NCBI RefSeq assembly: GCF_000152705.1 | Contig: NZ_CH672413.1 | Span: 434,001 to 498,000 of the forward strand | DNA: 64,000 nucleotides | Source of the DNA: Janibacter sp. HTCC2649 | GTDB lineage: Bacteria; Actinomycetota; Actinomycetes; Actinomycetales; Dermatophilaceae | Reading direction: 5' to 3' | Shown here: one piece after another, positions 33,645 through 42,220 of the stretch | How positions within the stretch are numbered: the first letter of the stretch is position 1 | Layout: each line of letters starts with the position of its first letter | Position numbers and translations under genes: made by a program | Notes under the pieces: generated by a model | Database searches by the model: none | The model's input: only the letters and a program-made list of their open reading frames with translations | What the model was told of the DNA's origin: nothing

Positions 33645-35036
33645 ATGGAGCAAACCCTCCCGGTTTCCACGCACACCGCTGGGGAGCGACGGCTGCTGGA
33701 CAGCTTCGCCGCCATCCCGCCGACCGAGCGCGTGCGCCTGGCCAAACGCACCTCGAACCTTTTTCGAGAACGCACGCAGACCACGACCCCGGGCCTCGAC
33801 ACCTCCGGCCTGACCGGCGTCCGCGTCGTCGACGTGGGCACCCGGACGGCCGATGTCGACGGCATGTGCACCTACGAGGACCTCGTCGCAGCCACCCTGC
33901 CGCTCGGTCTCGCGCCGCTCGTCGTGCCGCAGCTGCGCACCATCACCCTCGGTGGGGCCGTCACCGGGCTCGGCATCGAGTCGTCGTCGTTCCGCAGCGG
34001 ACTGCCGCATGAGTCGGTCATCGAGATGGACATCCTCACGGGGGCCGGCGAGATCGTCACGGCCCGACCGGACAACGAGCACGCCGACCTCTTCCACGGG
34101 TTCCCCAACTCCTACGGGTCCCTCGGCTACGCCACCCGCCTGCGCATCGAGCTCGAACCCGTGAAGACGTTCGTCGCCCTGCGCCACCTCCGCTTCCACG
34201 ACCTCGCGACCCTGTGCGCGGCGATCGACACCATCGTCGACGCCGCCGCGCACGATGGTGAAGCGGTCGACTACATCGACGGCGTCGTGTTTACCCGCGA
34301 CGAGGCCTACCTGACCCTGGGTCGGCAGGTCGACGAGCCGCCCGCTGAGGGTCCGAAGCGTCCGAGCGACTACACCGGCCAGCAGATCTTCTATCGCTCG
34401 ATCCAGCACGGCGGCTCGGCCCCGAAGCGTGACCTGCTCACGACCCTGGACTACCTGTGGCGCTGGGACACCGACTGGTTCTGGTGCTCCCGGGCCTTCG
34501 GCGCGCAGAACCCGCGGATTCGACGGCTCTGGCCCAGCAAGTTGCGGCGCTCCAGCGTCTACTGGAAGCTCGTCGCCGTCGACCAGCGTCACGGTGTCTC
34601 CGACCGGCTCGAGGCCCGCAAGGGCAACCCTCCACGCGAGCGGGTCGTCCAGGACGTCGAGGTGCCGCTGGAACGCACGGCCGAGTTCCTCGACTGGTTC
34701 CTCGACGAGGTCCCGATCGAGCCAATCTGGTTGTGCCCGTTGCGACTTCGCGGCGACACGACGTGGGGCCTCTATCCCCTGCGGCCGCGTCACACCTACG
34801 TCAACGTTGGCTTCTGGTCCACCGTCCCGGGTGGTCAACCGGGCGAGACGAACCGTGCCATCGAGCGCCGCGTCGACGAGCTGGACGGCCACAAGTCGCT
34901 CTACTCCGACTCCTACTACTCCCGCGAGGACTTCGACGCCCTCTACGGCGGCGACGGGTATGCCGCCCTCAAGGACTTTTACGACCCTCTCGGACGTTTT
35001 CCCCATCTCTACGACAAGGCGGTGCGACACGCATGA
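33645..35036 (+). CDS. tmsA: FAD-dependent reductase of 10-methyl fatty acid synthesis (TmsA/BfaA-like)
   Basis: 463 residues. FAD-linked oxidase of the DWARF1/DHCR24 kind: VGTRTADVDGMCTYEDLVAAT, LRTITLGGAVTGLGIESSSF and PNSYGSLGYATRLRIEL in the N-terminal FAD domain, with C-terminal PIWLCPLRLRG and YVNVGFW. In mycobacteria and Thermomonospora, BfaA/TmsA reduces the 10-methylene group made by BfaB/TmsB to a 10-methyl branch (tuberculostearate type). Gene order and the ATGA overlap with the methyltransferase gene fit that pair. I chose ATG 33645; a GTG lies 9 bp earlier. Confidence 0.85.
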   Translation: MEQTLPVSTHTAGERRLLDSFAAIPPTERVRLAKRTSNLFRERTQTTTPGLDTSGLTGVRVVDVGTRTADVDGMCTYEDLVAATLPLGLAPLVVPQLRTITLGGAVTGLGIESSSFRSGLPHESVIEMDILTGAGEIVTARPDNEHADLFHGFPNSYGSLGYATRLRIELEPVKTFVALRHLRFHDLATLCAAIDTIVDAAAHDGEAVDYIDGVVFTRDEAYLTLGRQVDEPPAEGPKRPSDYTGQQIFYRSIQHGGSAPKRDLLTTLDYLWRWDTDWFWCSRAFGAQNPRIRRLWPSKLRRSSVYWKLVAVDQRHGVSDRLEARKGNPPRERVVQDVEVPLERTAEFLDWFLDEVPIEPIWLCPLRLRGDTTWGLYPLRPRHTYVNVGFWSTVPGGQPGETNRAIERRVDELDGHKSLYSDSYYSREDFDALYGGDGYAALKDFYDPLGRFPHLYDKAVRHA

Positions 35037-36316
35037 GCAGCACGACCCGTGAGACCCCGACGATTGCTGAACTCGTTGACGCGGCGGTGGAGGGACCCCT
35101 CCCGTTGCGCATCACGGCATACGACGGATCGAAGACCGGACCGGACAGCGCGCCGCGCGCACTCCACATCGCGAACCACCGCGCCGTCTCGTACCTTGCG
35201 ACGGCGCCCGGGGACCTCGGGATGGCTCGGGCCTACACGACCGGCGACCTCATCGTCGAAGGCGTGCACCCGGGCAACCCCTACGACGCGCTCGTCGATC
35301 TGGAGCGGCTGCACTTCCGCCGCCCCGACCCCCGGCTCGTCCTCGATCTCGCTCGCGTCCTCGGGCCGCGCGGCCTCACTCCGCCGCCGCCCCCTCCGCA
35401 GGAGGCGCTGCCACGCTGGCGGCGTGCGACCGAGGGGCTGCGGCACTCGTTCACCCGCGACAAGGAAGCGATCCACCACCACTACGACGTCTCGAACCGC
35501 TTCTACGAGCTCGTGCTCGGCCCGTCAATGGCCTACACGTGCGCGGTCTTCCCCGACCACGAGACCGGCCTCGACGACGCCCAGGAAAACAAGTACCGGC
35601 TCGTCTTCGACAAGCTCGGACTGAAACCGGGGGACCGGCTCCTCGACATCGGCTGCGGTTGGGGAGGCATGGTTCGGTATGCCGCCCGCCACGGTGTGCA
35701 TGCCGTCGGCGTCACGCTGTCGAAGGAACAGGCCACCTGGGCGCAGGAGGCCATCGAGCGCGAGGGTCTTGCCGACCTCGCGTCCGTGCGGTTCGACGAC
35801 TACCGCAACGTCACCGAGACCGGCTTCGACGCCATCTCCTCCATCGGCATCACTGAGCACATCGGCGTGCGCAACTACCCGGCCTACTTCCAGTGGATGC
35901 TCGACCACGTCAAGGAGGGCGGGAAGGTGCTCAACCACTGCATCACCCGGCCCGACAACCGGCCGAGGAGCACTGGTGCCTTCATCGACCGCTACATCTT
36001 CCCCGACGGAGAGCTGACCGGTTCGGGTCGGATCATCACGACGATGCAGGACACCGGCTTCGAGGTGCTCCACGAGGAGAACCTGCGCGAGCACTACGCC
36101 CTGACTCTCGCCGGCTGGTGCGACAACCTCGTCGAGAACTGGAACGAGTGTGTCGAGGAGGTCGGAGAGGCCACCGCCAAGGTCTGGGGTCTCTACCTCG
36201 CGGGCTCACGCCGTGGCTTCGAACGCAACGTCGTGCAGCTCCATCAGGTGCTGGCCACCAGGCTCGACCAGTCGAAGCTGCCCAACGTGCCGCTGCGCCC
36301 CTGGTGGAAGCCGTGA
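35033..36316 (+). CDS. tmsB: SAM-dependent fatty-acyl methyltransferase (TmsB/BfaB-like, CFAS family)
   Basis: 427 residues. The N-terminal half has the substrate-side domain of cyclopropane synthases (AYTTGDLIVEGVHPGNPYDAL). The catalytic domain starts HHHYDVSNRFYELVLGPSMAYTCA, with SAM-binding LLDIGCGWGGMVRYAARHG, GVTLSKEQATWAQ and YIFPDGELTGSG. In tms/bfa loci this enzyme adds a methylene at C10 of oleoyl chains in membrane phospholipids. Downstream is a flavoprotein reductase overlapping by four bases. It could instead be a plain cyclopropane synthase, but the tmsA partner argues for 10-methyl products. Confidence 0.87.
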   Translation: MSSTTRETPTIAELVDAAVEGPLPLRITAYDGSKTGPDSAPRALHIANHRAVSYLATAPGDLGMARAYTTGDLIVEGVHPGNPYDALVDLERLHFRRPDPRLVLDLARVLGPRGLTPPPPPPQEALPRWRRATEGLRHSFTRDKEAIHHHYDVSNRFYELVLGPSMAYTCAVFPDHETGLDDAQENKYRLVFDKLGLKPGDRLLDIGCGWGGMVRYAARHGVHAVGVTLSKEQATWAQEAIEREGLADLASVRFDDYRNVTETGFDAISSIGITEHIGVRNYPAYFQWMLDHVKEGGKVLNHCITRPDNRPRSTGAFIDRYIFPDGELTGSGRIITTMQDTGFEVLHEENLREHYALTLAGWCDNLVENWNECVEEVGEATAKVWGLYLAGSRRGFERNVVQLHQVLATRLDQSKLPNVPLRPWWKP

Positions 36317-37446
36317 GTGCCGGCGGGCCCGTCGTCATCGTCGGGGGCGGGCTCGCCGGCGCCACGGCGGCCGAGTCCTTGCGCGAGCGAGGCTTCGAGG
36401 GCGAGATCGTGGTCTTCGGTGCTGAGTCGCACCTGCCCTATGAGCGTCCGCCGCTGAGCAAGGCGGTCCTCCTCGGGGACAAGTCGAGCGACGACGCGTT
36501 CGTCCACGACGAGGCCTGGTGGCGTGAGCACGACATCGACGTTCGCACGGGTTCGGAGGTGCAGTCGATCGACCTGGCAGGTCGCCGGGTCGTGACGACC
36601 AGAGGTGAGCAGCCCTATGAATGGCTGGTGCTCGCGACCGGTTCCGAGCCGCGTCACCTCCGCTTGGCCGACGAGTCGGGCAAGCCCGTGCACTACCTGC
36701 GCACGGTGGAGGATTCGCTTGCCCTCAAGGATGCGCTCACCGAAGGCGCGCGCGTCGCGATCGTCGGCGGTGGCTGGATCGGCCTCGAGGTGGCCGCGGC
36801 GGCTCGCAAGGTTGGTGCATCGGTGACTGTCCACGAGGGCGCTGATCTGCCGCTGTTCGCCGTGCTCGGACCTGAGGTCGCACAGCACTTCGCCGACCTG
36901 CACCGCGACCATGGGGTCGACCTGCGGCTGGGCACACCGGTCACGAGCGAGGACCTCTCCGATGCCGATCTCGTCGTCGTCGGTATCGGGGCGGCGCCGC
37001 GGACCGGCCTGGCCGAAGCGGCAGGGCTAGAGGTCGATGACGGTGTTCTCGTGGACGAGCTCCTGCGCACCTCCGACGAGCACGTTCTTGCCATCGGAGA
37101 CATTGCGAGCCAGCTCCACCCGGTGCTGGGTCGTCGGGTGCGGGTGGAGCACTGGGACAATGCGATCGGTCAGGGCAAGGCGGCGGCAGCCACGATCACG
37201 GGCTCGGCCGAGCCCTACGCGACATTGCCCTACTTCTTCACCGACCAGTACGACCTCGGAATGGAGTACTTCGGCAACGTCGGCCCGGACGGCTACGACC
37301 GCGTCCAGACCCGTGGCGACTTCAGTGGTCCGTTCCGGGCGTGGTGGATCCGTGATGGCGTCGTCGTCGCCGCAATGCAGGCCAACGACTGGGACGCGAG
37401 CGATGCGACGCGCGAGAGCGTCGGTCAGGCCCCGCCGGAAGCCTGA
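36313..37446 (+). CDS. FAD-dependent NAD(P)H:ferredoxin reductase-like oxidoreductase
   Basis: 377 residues from GTG 36313, overlapping the tmsB stop. Two Rossmann motifs: VVIVGGGLAGATAAESLRERG for FAD, and VAIVGGGWIGLEVAAAARKVG for NAD(P)H; LPYERPPLSKAVL and LAIGDIA are typical of putidaredoxin/rhodocoxin reductase-type enzymes. The C-terminal reductase domain (EYFGNVGPDGYDRV) is present. In this operon it may supply electrons to TmsA; that link is inference. The family also serves cytochrome P450 and Rieske systems, none of which are nearby. Confidence 0.87.
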   Translation: MSAGGPVVIVGGGLAGATAAESLRERGFEGEIVVFGAESHLPYERPPLSKAVLLGDKSSDDAFVHDEAWWREHDIDVRTGSEVQSIDLAGRRVVTTRGEQPYEWLVLATGSEPRHLRLADESGKPVHYLRTVEDSLALKDALTEGARVAIVGGGWIGLEVAAAARKVGASVTVHEGADLPLFAVLGPEVAQHFADLHRDHGVDLRLGTPVTSEDLSDADLVVVGIGAAPRTGLAEAAGLEVDDGVLVDELLRTSDEHVLAIGDIASQLHPVLGRRVRVEHWDNAIGQGKAAAATITGSAEPYATLPYFFTDQYDLGMEYFGNVGPDGYDRVQTRGDFSGPFRAWWIRDGVVVAAMQANDWDASDATRESVGQAPPEA

Positions 37447-37459
37447 CCGCGACCGAACG

Positions 37460-38095
37460 TCAGCGAGAAGGTGAGGACGCAGCGCTGAGCAGCCACACGG
37501 CATACTCGCCGTTTGCCGGATGGAGCTCGTAGCTGCCAGCGCGCAGGTCGACGGTGAGTCCAGCCGCTTCGGCGTCGGCGACGAACTCTTCGGGCGCATA
37601 CGTCCGGCTGCCCGACGGACCCGCCGTGAGGTGGAAGCCGATGAGGATCCGACCTCCCGGCACCAGGACGTCCCGCAAGGCCGTGAGCGCGCGCCGCTCG
37701 GTGTCCTCGGCGAGCAGGATGAAGACGTTGCCGACGGCAACGACGAGGTCGTATGCCGTGGGGCTGCCGTGCGATGTGAGTGCAGCGGGCGTGAGCTCGA
37801 GAATGTCGAGCGGTAGCAGCCCGATGCCGGGATAGGTTTCCTCGGCCTGGGCGACGAGCGTCCGATCGGGCTCGATGCCCGTGACGTCGTGTCCTCGGGC
37901 GCGCAGGGCAGCTGTGACGCGACCCATGCCAGCGCCAGCGTCGAGGATGCGAGCACGCCTGGGGGACAACGCATCCGCGAGCCGCGCCTCGCCATCGACG
38001 TCCCCGCCCCGGGCGACGAGCTCGGCGAAGCGGGGGCCGTAGCCGCGAGTGGCCTCGCCACCCAGCGCCCACCGACTCAGCGGGATCTCGCTCAC
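37460..38095 (-). CDS. Class I SAM-dependent methyltransferase
   Basis: 211 residues from a GTG overlapping the fadE5-like stop (GTGA). SAM-binding motif ILDAGAGMGRVTAALRARG, acidic residue in GHDVTGIEPD, DLVVAVGNVFILL and LVPGGRILIGFHL are the standard class I landmarks. The N-terminus (RWALGGEATRGYGPRFAELV) looks like a small-molecule methyltransferase. The substrate is unknown. It is coupled to the acyl-CoA dehydrogenase gene, so perhaps it belongs to the TetR-controlled operon. Confidence 0.82.
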   Translation of the reverse strand: MSEIPLSRWALGGEATRGYGPRFAELVARGGDVDGEARLADALSPRRARILDAGAGMGRVTAALRARGHDVTGIEPDRTLVAQAEETYPGIGLLPLDILELTPAALTSHGSPTAYDLVVAVGNVFILLAEDTERRALTALRDVLVPGGRILIGFHLTAGPSGSRTYAPEEFVADAEAAGLTVDLRAGSYELHPANGEYAVWLLSAASSPSR

Positions 38096-40032
38096 GCGTC
38101 GCGCACGGTCGGCAGGGGGTCGAGCAGCTGCGGCGCGCCCAGCCACGCGTCCGGGATGGCGAACGCGTCAACGAGGGTTCGGGCGTGCGGTGCGAGGTCC
38201 TTGCAGAGGACGCCGACGCTGCGAATCACGGCCTTGGAACCGGTCGGGGTGAGCCGCCCGTGCTCGAGGTACCAGGCCCGGTGGCGCTCGACCGTCGAGA
38301 GGGCGAAGAGGTCGGTGACGCTGTCGAGCAGGTCCTTGACCGGTCCGTCCTCGCACGCTTCGACCGCCTGTCCGAGGGCTTCGAGGAGCACCCGGTCGAT
38401 GTGCGCTTCCGCAGCGGCGAGGAGGTGGTCCTGCGCGTTGTTGAAGATCCGGAAGGCGACGTCGGGCTCGGCCTTGGCGGCCTTGCCGAGTCGCAGGGCC
38501 ACACCCTCGAGGATGTGCTTCTCGCGGTCGACGAAGAGGGAGAGCTGCCGTCCACGGTTGAGGTCGGCCTCGTCGGAGTCGTCGCTCGGCGCGCGGGACT
38601 TGAGTCGCGCGATGAGTCCGGCGGCGGGGGTCTTCTCGAGGATCGACGACGCGGTGAAGCGGGAGGCGAACGCGATCATCGCCAGGGGCGAGTTGTCCTC
38701 GAACGTCTCCTGGAACTCGGTGAGCAGGCCCTTGGCCACGAGCTGGAGGAGGACGGTGTTGTCACCCTCGAAGGTCGTGAAGACGTCGGTGTCGTCCTTG
38801 AGCGCGGTGAGCCGGTTGTCGGCCAGGTAGCCGGCGCCGCCACAGGCCTCACGACACATCTGGATCGTGTCCGTGGCGTGCCGCGTGGCGATCGCCTTGA
38901 TGCCCGCGGCCCGCGCCTCCAGCTCGCGTTGGCCATCCTCCGGAGCATCGCCCTCGTGGCCGGCGACGTCGTGCATCATGACGACGAGCTGGTTCTGGGC
39001 GAGCATGAGCGCGTAGCTCTTGGCGATGGCCGGCAGGAGCTTGCGCTGGTGCGCGCGATAGCTCATGAGGGTGACCTCGTCGCCGCCACCCGGCGCGCTG
39101 AACTGCCTTCTGTGCAGGGCGTATCGGGTCGCCAGGGTCAGTGCCGACCGGGTTGCCGCACCGGCCCCACCGGCGACGGAGACGCGCCCGCGCACGAGGG
39201 TGCCGAGCATCGTGAAGAACCGGCGGGACGAGTTGTCGATGGGGGAGGTGTAGCTGCCGTCCGCCGCGATGTCGCCGTAGCGGTTGAGCAGGTTCCACCG
39301 GGGCACGCGCACGTTGTCGAACTCGAGCGTGCCGTTGTCGACGCCGGGCAGCCCGCCCTTGGCGCCGCAGTCGCCGATGGTGACGCCCCGAGCCGGTCCA
39401 CCCGTCTCGTCGCGGATGGGCACCAGCACGCAGTGGACGCCGTGGCCCTCACCGTCGGCTGTGACCAGCTGCGCGAACACCGCAGCCATGCGTCCGTCGC
39501 GAGCAGCGTTGCCGATGTAGTTCTTCTGCGCGCCCGGCGTGGGGGAGTTCACGACGATCTCGTCGGTCGTGGGGTCGTGGGTGGCGGTGGTCTCCAAGTG
39601 CTGCACGTTGGAACCGTGGCCGGTCTCGGTCATGGCGAAGCAGCCGAGCAGCGTGCCGTCCAGCATTCCGGGCAGGTATGCCGTGTGGTGCCGTCCCGTG
39701 CCCAGGTTGGCAACGGCCCCGCCGAAGAGCCCGAACTGGACCCCGGCCTTGACGAGCAGCGACAGGTCGCCGTGCCCGAGCATCTCGAAGGCAGTGACCG
39801 AGGCGCCGAAGTCACCCGTGCCGCCCATGCCCTTCGTGAGCCCGTCGGGCGCGAACGGTTCGCTGGCGAGGGCGAGCAGCTGGCGCTTGGTGTACTCGCG
39901 GTGCTCCTCCATGGACAGCGGAGTCGGTGGAGGAGAGAACCGACTTGTGTCCTCGTGGGCGCGAAGGCGCTGCCGCACATGCCCCCATCGTCCGTCGAGG
40001 ATCTGGGTCAGGGCGGGGGCAAGGTTGTCCAC
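38092..40032 (-). CDS. fadE5: Acyl-CoA dehydrogenase, FadE5-like
   Basis: 646 residues, large ACAD. FTKGMGGTGDFGASV-like start (LTKGMGGTGDFGASVTAFEM), CFAMTETGHGSNVQHLETTA, ALHRRQFSAPGG, MCREACGGAGYLADNRL and the catalytic Glu in VFTTFEGDNTVLLQ. M. tuberculosis FadE5 (Rv0244c) is a broad-range ACAD beside fadA2-fabG4-htdX, exactly the neighbours seen here. I prefer GTG 40032, since AAGGAG is 5 bp upstream; the GTG at 40038 would overlap that Shine-Dalgarno. Same strand as and 2 bp after the TetR gene. Confidence 0.88.
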   Translation of the reverse strand: MDNLAPALTQILDGRWGHVRQRLRAHEDTSRFSPPPTPLSMEEHREYTKRQLLALASEPFAPDGLTKGMGGTGDFGASVTAFEMLGHGDLSLLVKAGVQFGLFGGAVANLGTGRHHTAYLPGMLDGTLLGCFAMTETGHGSNVQHLETTATHDPTTDEIVVNSPTPGAQKNYIGNAARDGRMAAVFAQLVTADGEGHGVHCVLVPIRDETGGPARGVTIGDCGAKGGLPGVDNGTLEFDNVRVPRWNLLNRYGDIAADGSYTSPIDNSSRRFFTMLGTLVRGRVSVAGGAGAATRSALTLATRYALHRRQFSAPGGGDEVTLMSYRAHQRKLLPAIAKSYALMLAQNQLVVMMHDVAGHEGDAPEDGQRELEARAAGIKAIATRHATDTIQMCREACGGAGYLADNRLTALKDDTDVFTTFEGDNTVLLQLVAKGLLTEFQETFEDNSPLAMIAFASRFTASSILEKTPAAGLIARLKSRAPSDDSDEADLNRGRQLSLFVDREKHILEGVALRLGKAAKAEPDVAFRIFNNAQDHLLAAAEAHIDRVLLEALGQAVEACEDGPVKDLLDSVTDLFALSTVERHRAWYLEHGRLTPTGSKAVIRSVGVLCKDLAPHARTLVDAFAIPDAWLGAPQLLDPLPTVRDA

Positions 40033-40034
40033 GA

Positions 40035-40814
40035 TCACTCCTTGTCGGGTGTGGGGTCCGTTGTCGGCCAGGCCGAAGAGAGACCGCCCCAGATGAGCTC
40101 GGTGAGGTGCTCCTTCAATGTCTCACGCGAGGTGGTCGACGCGGCCGCTCCGGTGCGAAGCCATTCGTCCCCGGCCGCTCGGACCATGCCCACGACGGCC
40201 TGACCCCACGTCGCGGCGGGCGCGGTGCTGCGACCGGCGGCTTGGAGGGCGACCGCGATGAGGCTCCCGATCTGCAGGGCCATGGCCTGGCTGACCGTGT
40301 TGGCGAGGTCGATCGTCTCGGTGCGCTCCGACGGAGGCACGAGGGGAGCGGCCACGATGAAGCGGTAGACCTCCGGGTCGTGTTCGACGAGGGCAAGGTA
40401 GGCGTCGACGGCTGCGGCCAGCAGGTCGCGCGGCGAGGACGTGGGGGAGCCCGTCTCGGCCAGGGGAGCGGTGAAGACTCCGACGTCACCCACGGCCCGG
40501 GTGATGTCGCGCAGGATGATCGCGTTGACGCGCTCGGCCACTGCGCCATACAGGCCGGCCCGGTCCGTGAAGTGCCGGTAATAGACGGTCTTGGACGTCC
40601 CCGCCACGGTGGCGATGTCGTCCATGCCGACACCGGCCCCGCGGCTACGGATGGCACGGAGCGTCGCCTCGACGAGTTCCGTGCGGCGCTTGGCGCGGTG
40701 CTGGTCCCAGCGGCTGCTGCGTCCGTCCACGGCGACGTCACCGGCAGTGTCGTCGTCAGACGTCGTGCTGTCGGTGTTGGCCGTCTCGCTCGCGGAGCCC
40801 GTGGTGCTGGTCAC
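40035..40814 (-). CDS. TetR-family regulator of the fad cluster
   Basis: 259 residues. A polar N-tail of about 35 residues (Thr/Ser/Asp-rich) precedes the helix-turn-helix: RTELVEATLRAIRSRGAGVGMDDIATVAGTSKTVYYRHFTDRAGLY. The C-terminal ligand domain is all-helical. It lies first in the leftward fadE5 operon and is divergent from fadA2-fabG4-htdX, so it most likely represses both arms and itself, responding to an acyl-CoA (inference). The 112-bp intergenic region has a clear inverted repeat. Confidence 0.9.
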   Translation of the reverse strand: MTSTTGSASETANTDSTTSDDDTAGDVAVDGRSSRWDQHRAKRRTELVEATLRAIRSRGAGVGMDDIATVAGTSKTVYYRHFTDRAGLYGAVAERVNAIILRDITRAVGDVGVFTAPLAETGSPTSSPRDLLAAAVDAYLALVEHDPEVYRFIVAAPLVPPSERTETIDLANTVSQAMALQIGSLIAVALQAAGRSTAPAATWGQAVVGMVRAAGDEWLRTGAAASTTSRETLKEHLTELIWGGLSSAWPTTDPTPDKE

Positions 40815-40824
40815 AGATCGGACC

Positions 40825-40852
40825 GTAGCAGGTGGAGCGAGGTACCTGCTAC
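40825..40852. promoter_or_regulatory. Candidate TetR operator between the two fad arms
   Basis: GTAGCAGGT (40825-40833), ten bases, ACCTGCTAC (40844-40852): perfect 9-bp arms. The right arm overlaps the 8-bp palindrome AGGTACCT (40840-40847). A partial repeat TACCGTCAGTACCGG follows to 40864. Position between divergent genes supports an operator. Confidence 0.65.
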
Positions 40853-40926
40853 CGTCAGTACCGGATATGTGTCGCGTCCCACGTGACCCGCTTCGTCCCC
40901 TCCAATACAGACTTCAGGAGCCCACG

Positions 40927-42216
40927 GTGACCTCAACCAGTCCCCGCCGCGCAGCCATCCTCGGCGGCAACCGCATTCCGTTCGCCCGCCAGTTCGGGCC
41001 CTATGCGAACGCGTCGAACCAGGACATGTTCACGGCAGCCCTCGAGGGCCTCGTCGCCCGTCACGGCCTCGGCGGAGAGCGCCTCGGTGAGGTCGTCGGT
41101 GGTGCGGTCATCAAGCACTCGCGCGACTTCAACCTCACCCGCGAGGCAGTCCTCGGTTCGAGCCTCGCGCCCGAGACCACGGCCTACGACGTGCAGCAGG
41201 CCTGCGGCACCGGCCTCGAGAACGCGATCCTCGTCTCCAACAAGATCAAGCTCGGCCAGATCGAGTCCGGCATCGCCGGTGGTGTCGACACCGCCTCGGA
41301 CGCGCCGATCATGGTGACCGAGAAGCTGCGCCGCAAGCTGCTCAAGATCAACCGCGCCAAGTCCACCGTCGACATGGCCAAGGCTGCTCTCCACATCCGC
41401 CCCGGCGACATCGGTATCGAGACCCCGGCCAACACCGAGCCGCGCACCGGCCTCTCCATGGGTGACCACATGGCCATCACGGCCAAGAAGTGGGGCATCA
41501 CCCGCGAGGCCCAGGACCAGCTCGCCGCAGCCAGCCACCAGAACCTTGCCGCGGCATACGACCGTGGTTTCTTCGACGACCTCATGACGTCCTACCTCGG
41601 CCTCGCCAAGGACCAGAACCTGCGCGCCGACTCCACCGTCGAGAAGCTCGCCAAGCTCAAGCCGGTCTTCGGCAAGGGTGAGGGCGCGACGATGACGGCC
41701 GGCAACTCGACGCCGCTCACCGACGGCGCCTCTGCCGTGCTGCTCGGCAGCGAGGAGTGGGCCGCTGCGCACAACCTGCCGGTCCAGGCCTACTTGGTCG
41801 ACGGCGAGGTCGCCGCGGTGGACTACGTCCACGGCGACGAGGGCCTGCTCATGGCTCCGGCGTATGCCGTGCCGCGCCTTCTCGCGCGACAGGGACTCAC
41901 GCTCCAGGACTTCGACTACTACGAGATCCACGAGGCCTTTGCCTCGACCGTGCTCTCGACCATGAAGGCCTGGGAGGACGAGGAGTTCTGCACCGAGCGT
42001 CTCGGCCTCGAGAAGCCGCTCGGCTCGATCGACCGCAGCAAGCTCAACGTCAACGGTTCGTCGCTCGCCGCGGGCCACCCGTTTGCCGCGACCGGAGGCC
42101 GCATCGTGGCCTCGCTCGCCAAGATGCTCCACGAGAAGGGCCCGGGCAGCCGCGGTCTCATCTCCATCTGCGCTGCCGGTGGGCAGGGCGTCGTCGCGAT
42201 CCTCGAAGGAGCCTGA
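40927..42216 (+). CDS. fadA2: Acetyl-CoA acetyltransferase / 3-ketoacyl-CoA thiolase, FadA2-like
   Basis: 429 residues from GTG 40927 with AGGAG upstream. All thiolase catalytic motifs are intact: nucleophile in VQQACGTGLENA, YYEIHEAFASTV, LAAGHPFAATGGR, and second Cys in ISICAAGGQG. The insert MVTEKLRRKLLKINRAKS and length resemble FadI/FadA2-type thiolases acting on long chains. It is the first gene of the rightward operon with fabG4 and htdX. Confidence 0.92.
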   Translation: MTSTSPRRAAILGGNRIPFARQFGPYANASNQDMFTAALEGLVARHGLGGERLGEVVGGAVIKHSRDFNLTREAVLGSSLAPETTAYDVQQACGTGLENAILVSNKIKLGQIESGIAGGVDTASDAPIMVTEKLRRKLLKINRAKSTVDMAKAALHIRPGDIGIETPANTEPRTGLSMGDHMAITAKKWGITREAQDQLAAASHQNLAAAYDRGFFDDLMTSYLGLAKDQNLRADSTVEKLAKLKPVFGKGEGATMTAGNSTPLTDGASAVLLGSEEWAAAHNLPVQAYLVDGEVAAVDYVHGDEGLLMAPAYAVPRLLARQGLTLQDFDYYEIHEAFASTVLSTMKAWEDEEFCTERLGLEKPLGSIDRSKLNVNGSSLAAGHPFAATGGRIVASLAKMLHEKGPGSRGLISICAAGGQGVVAILEGA

Positions 42217-42220
42217 ATTC

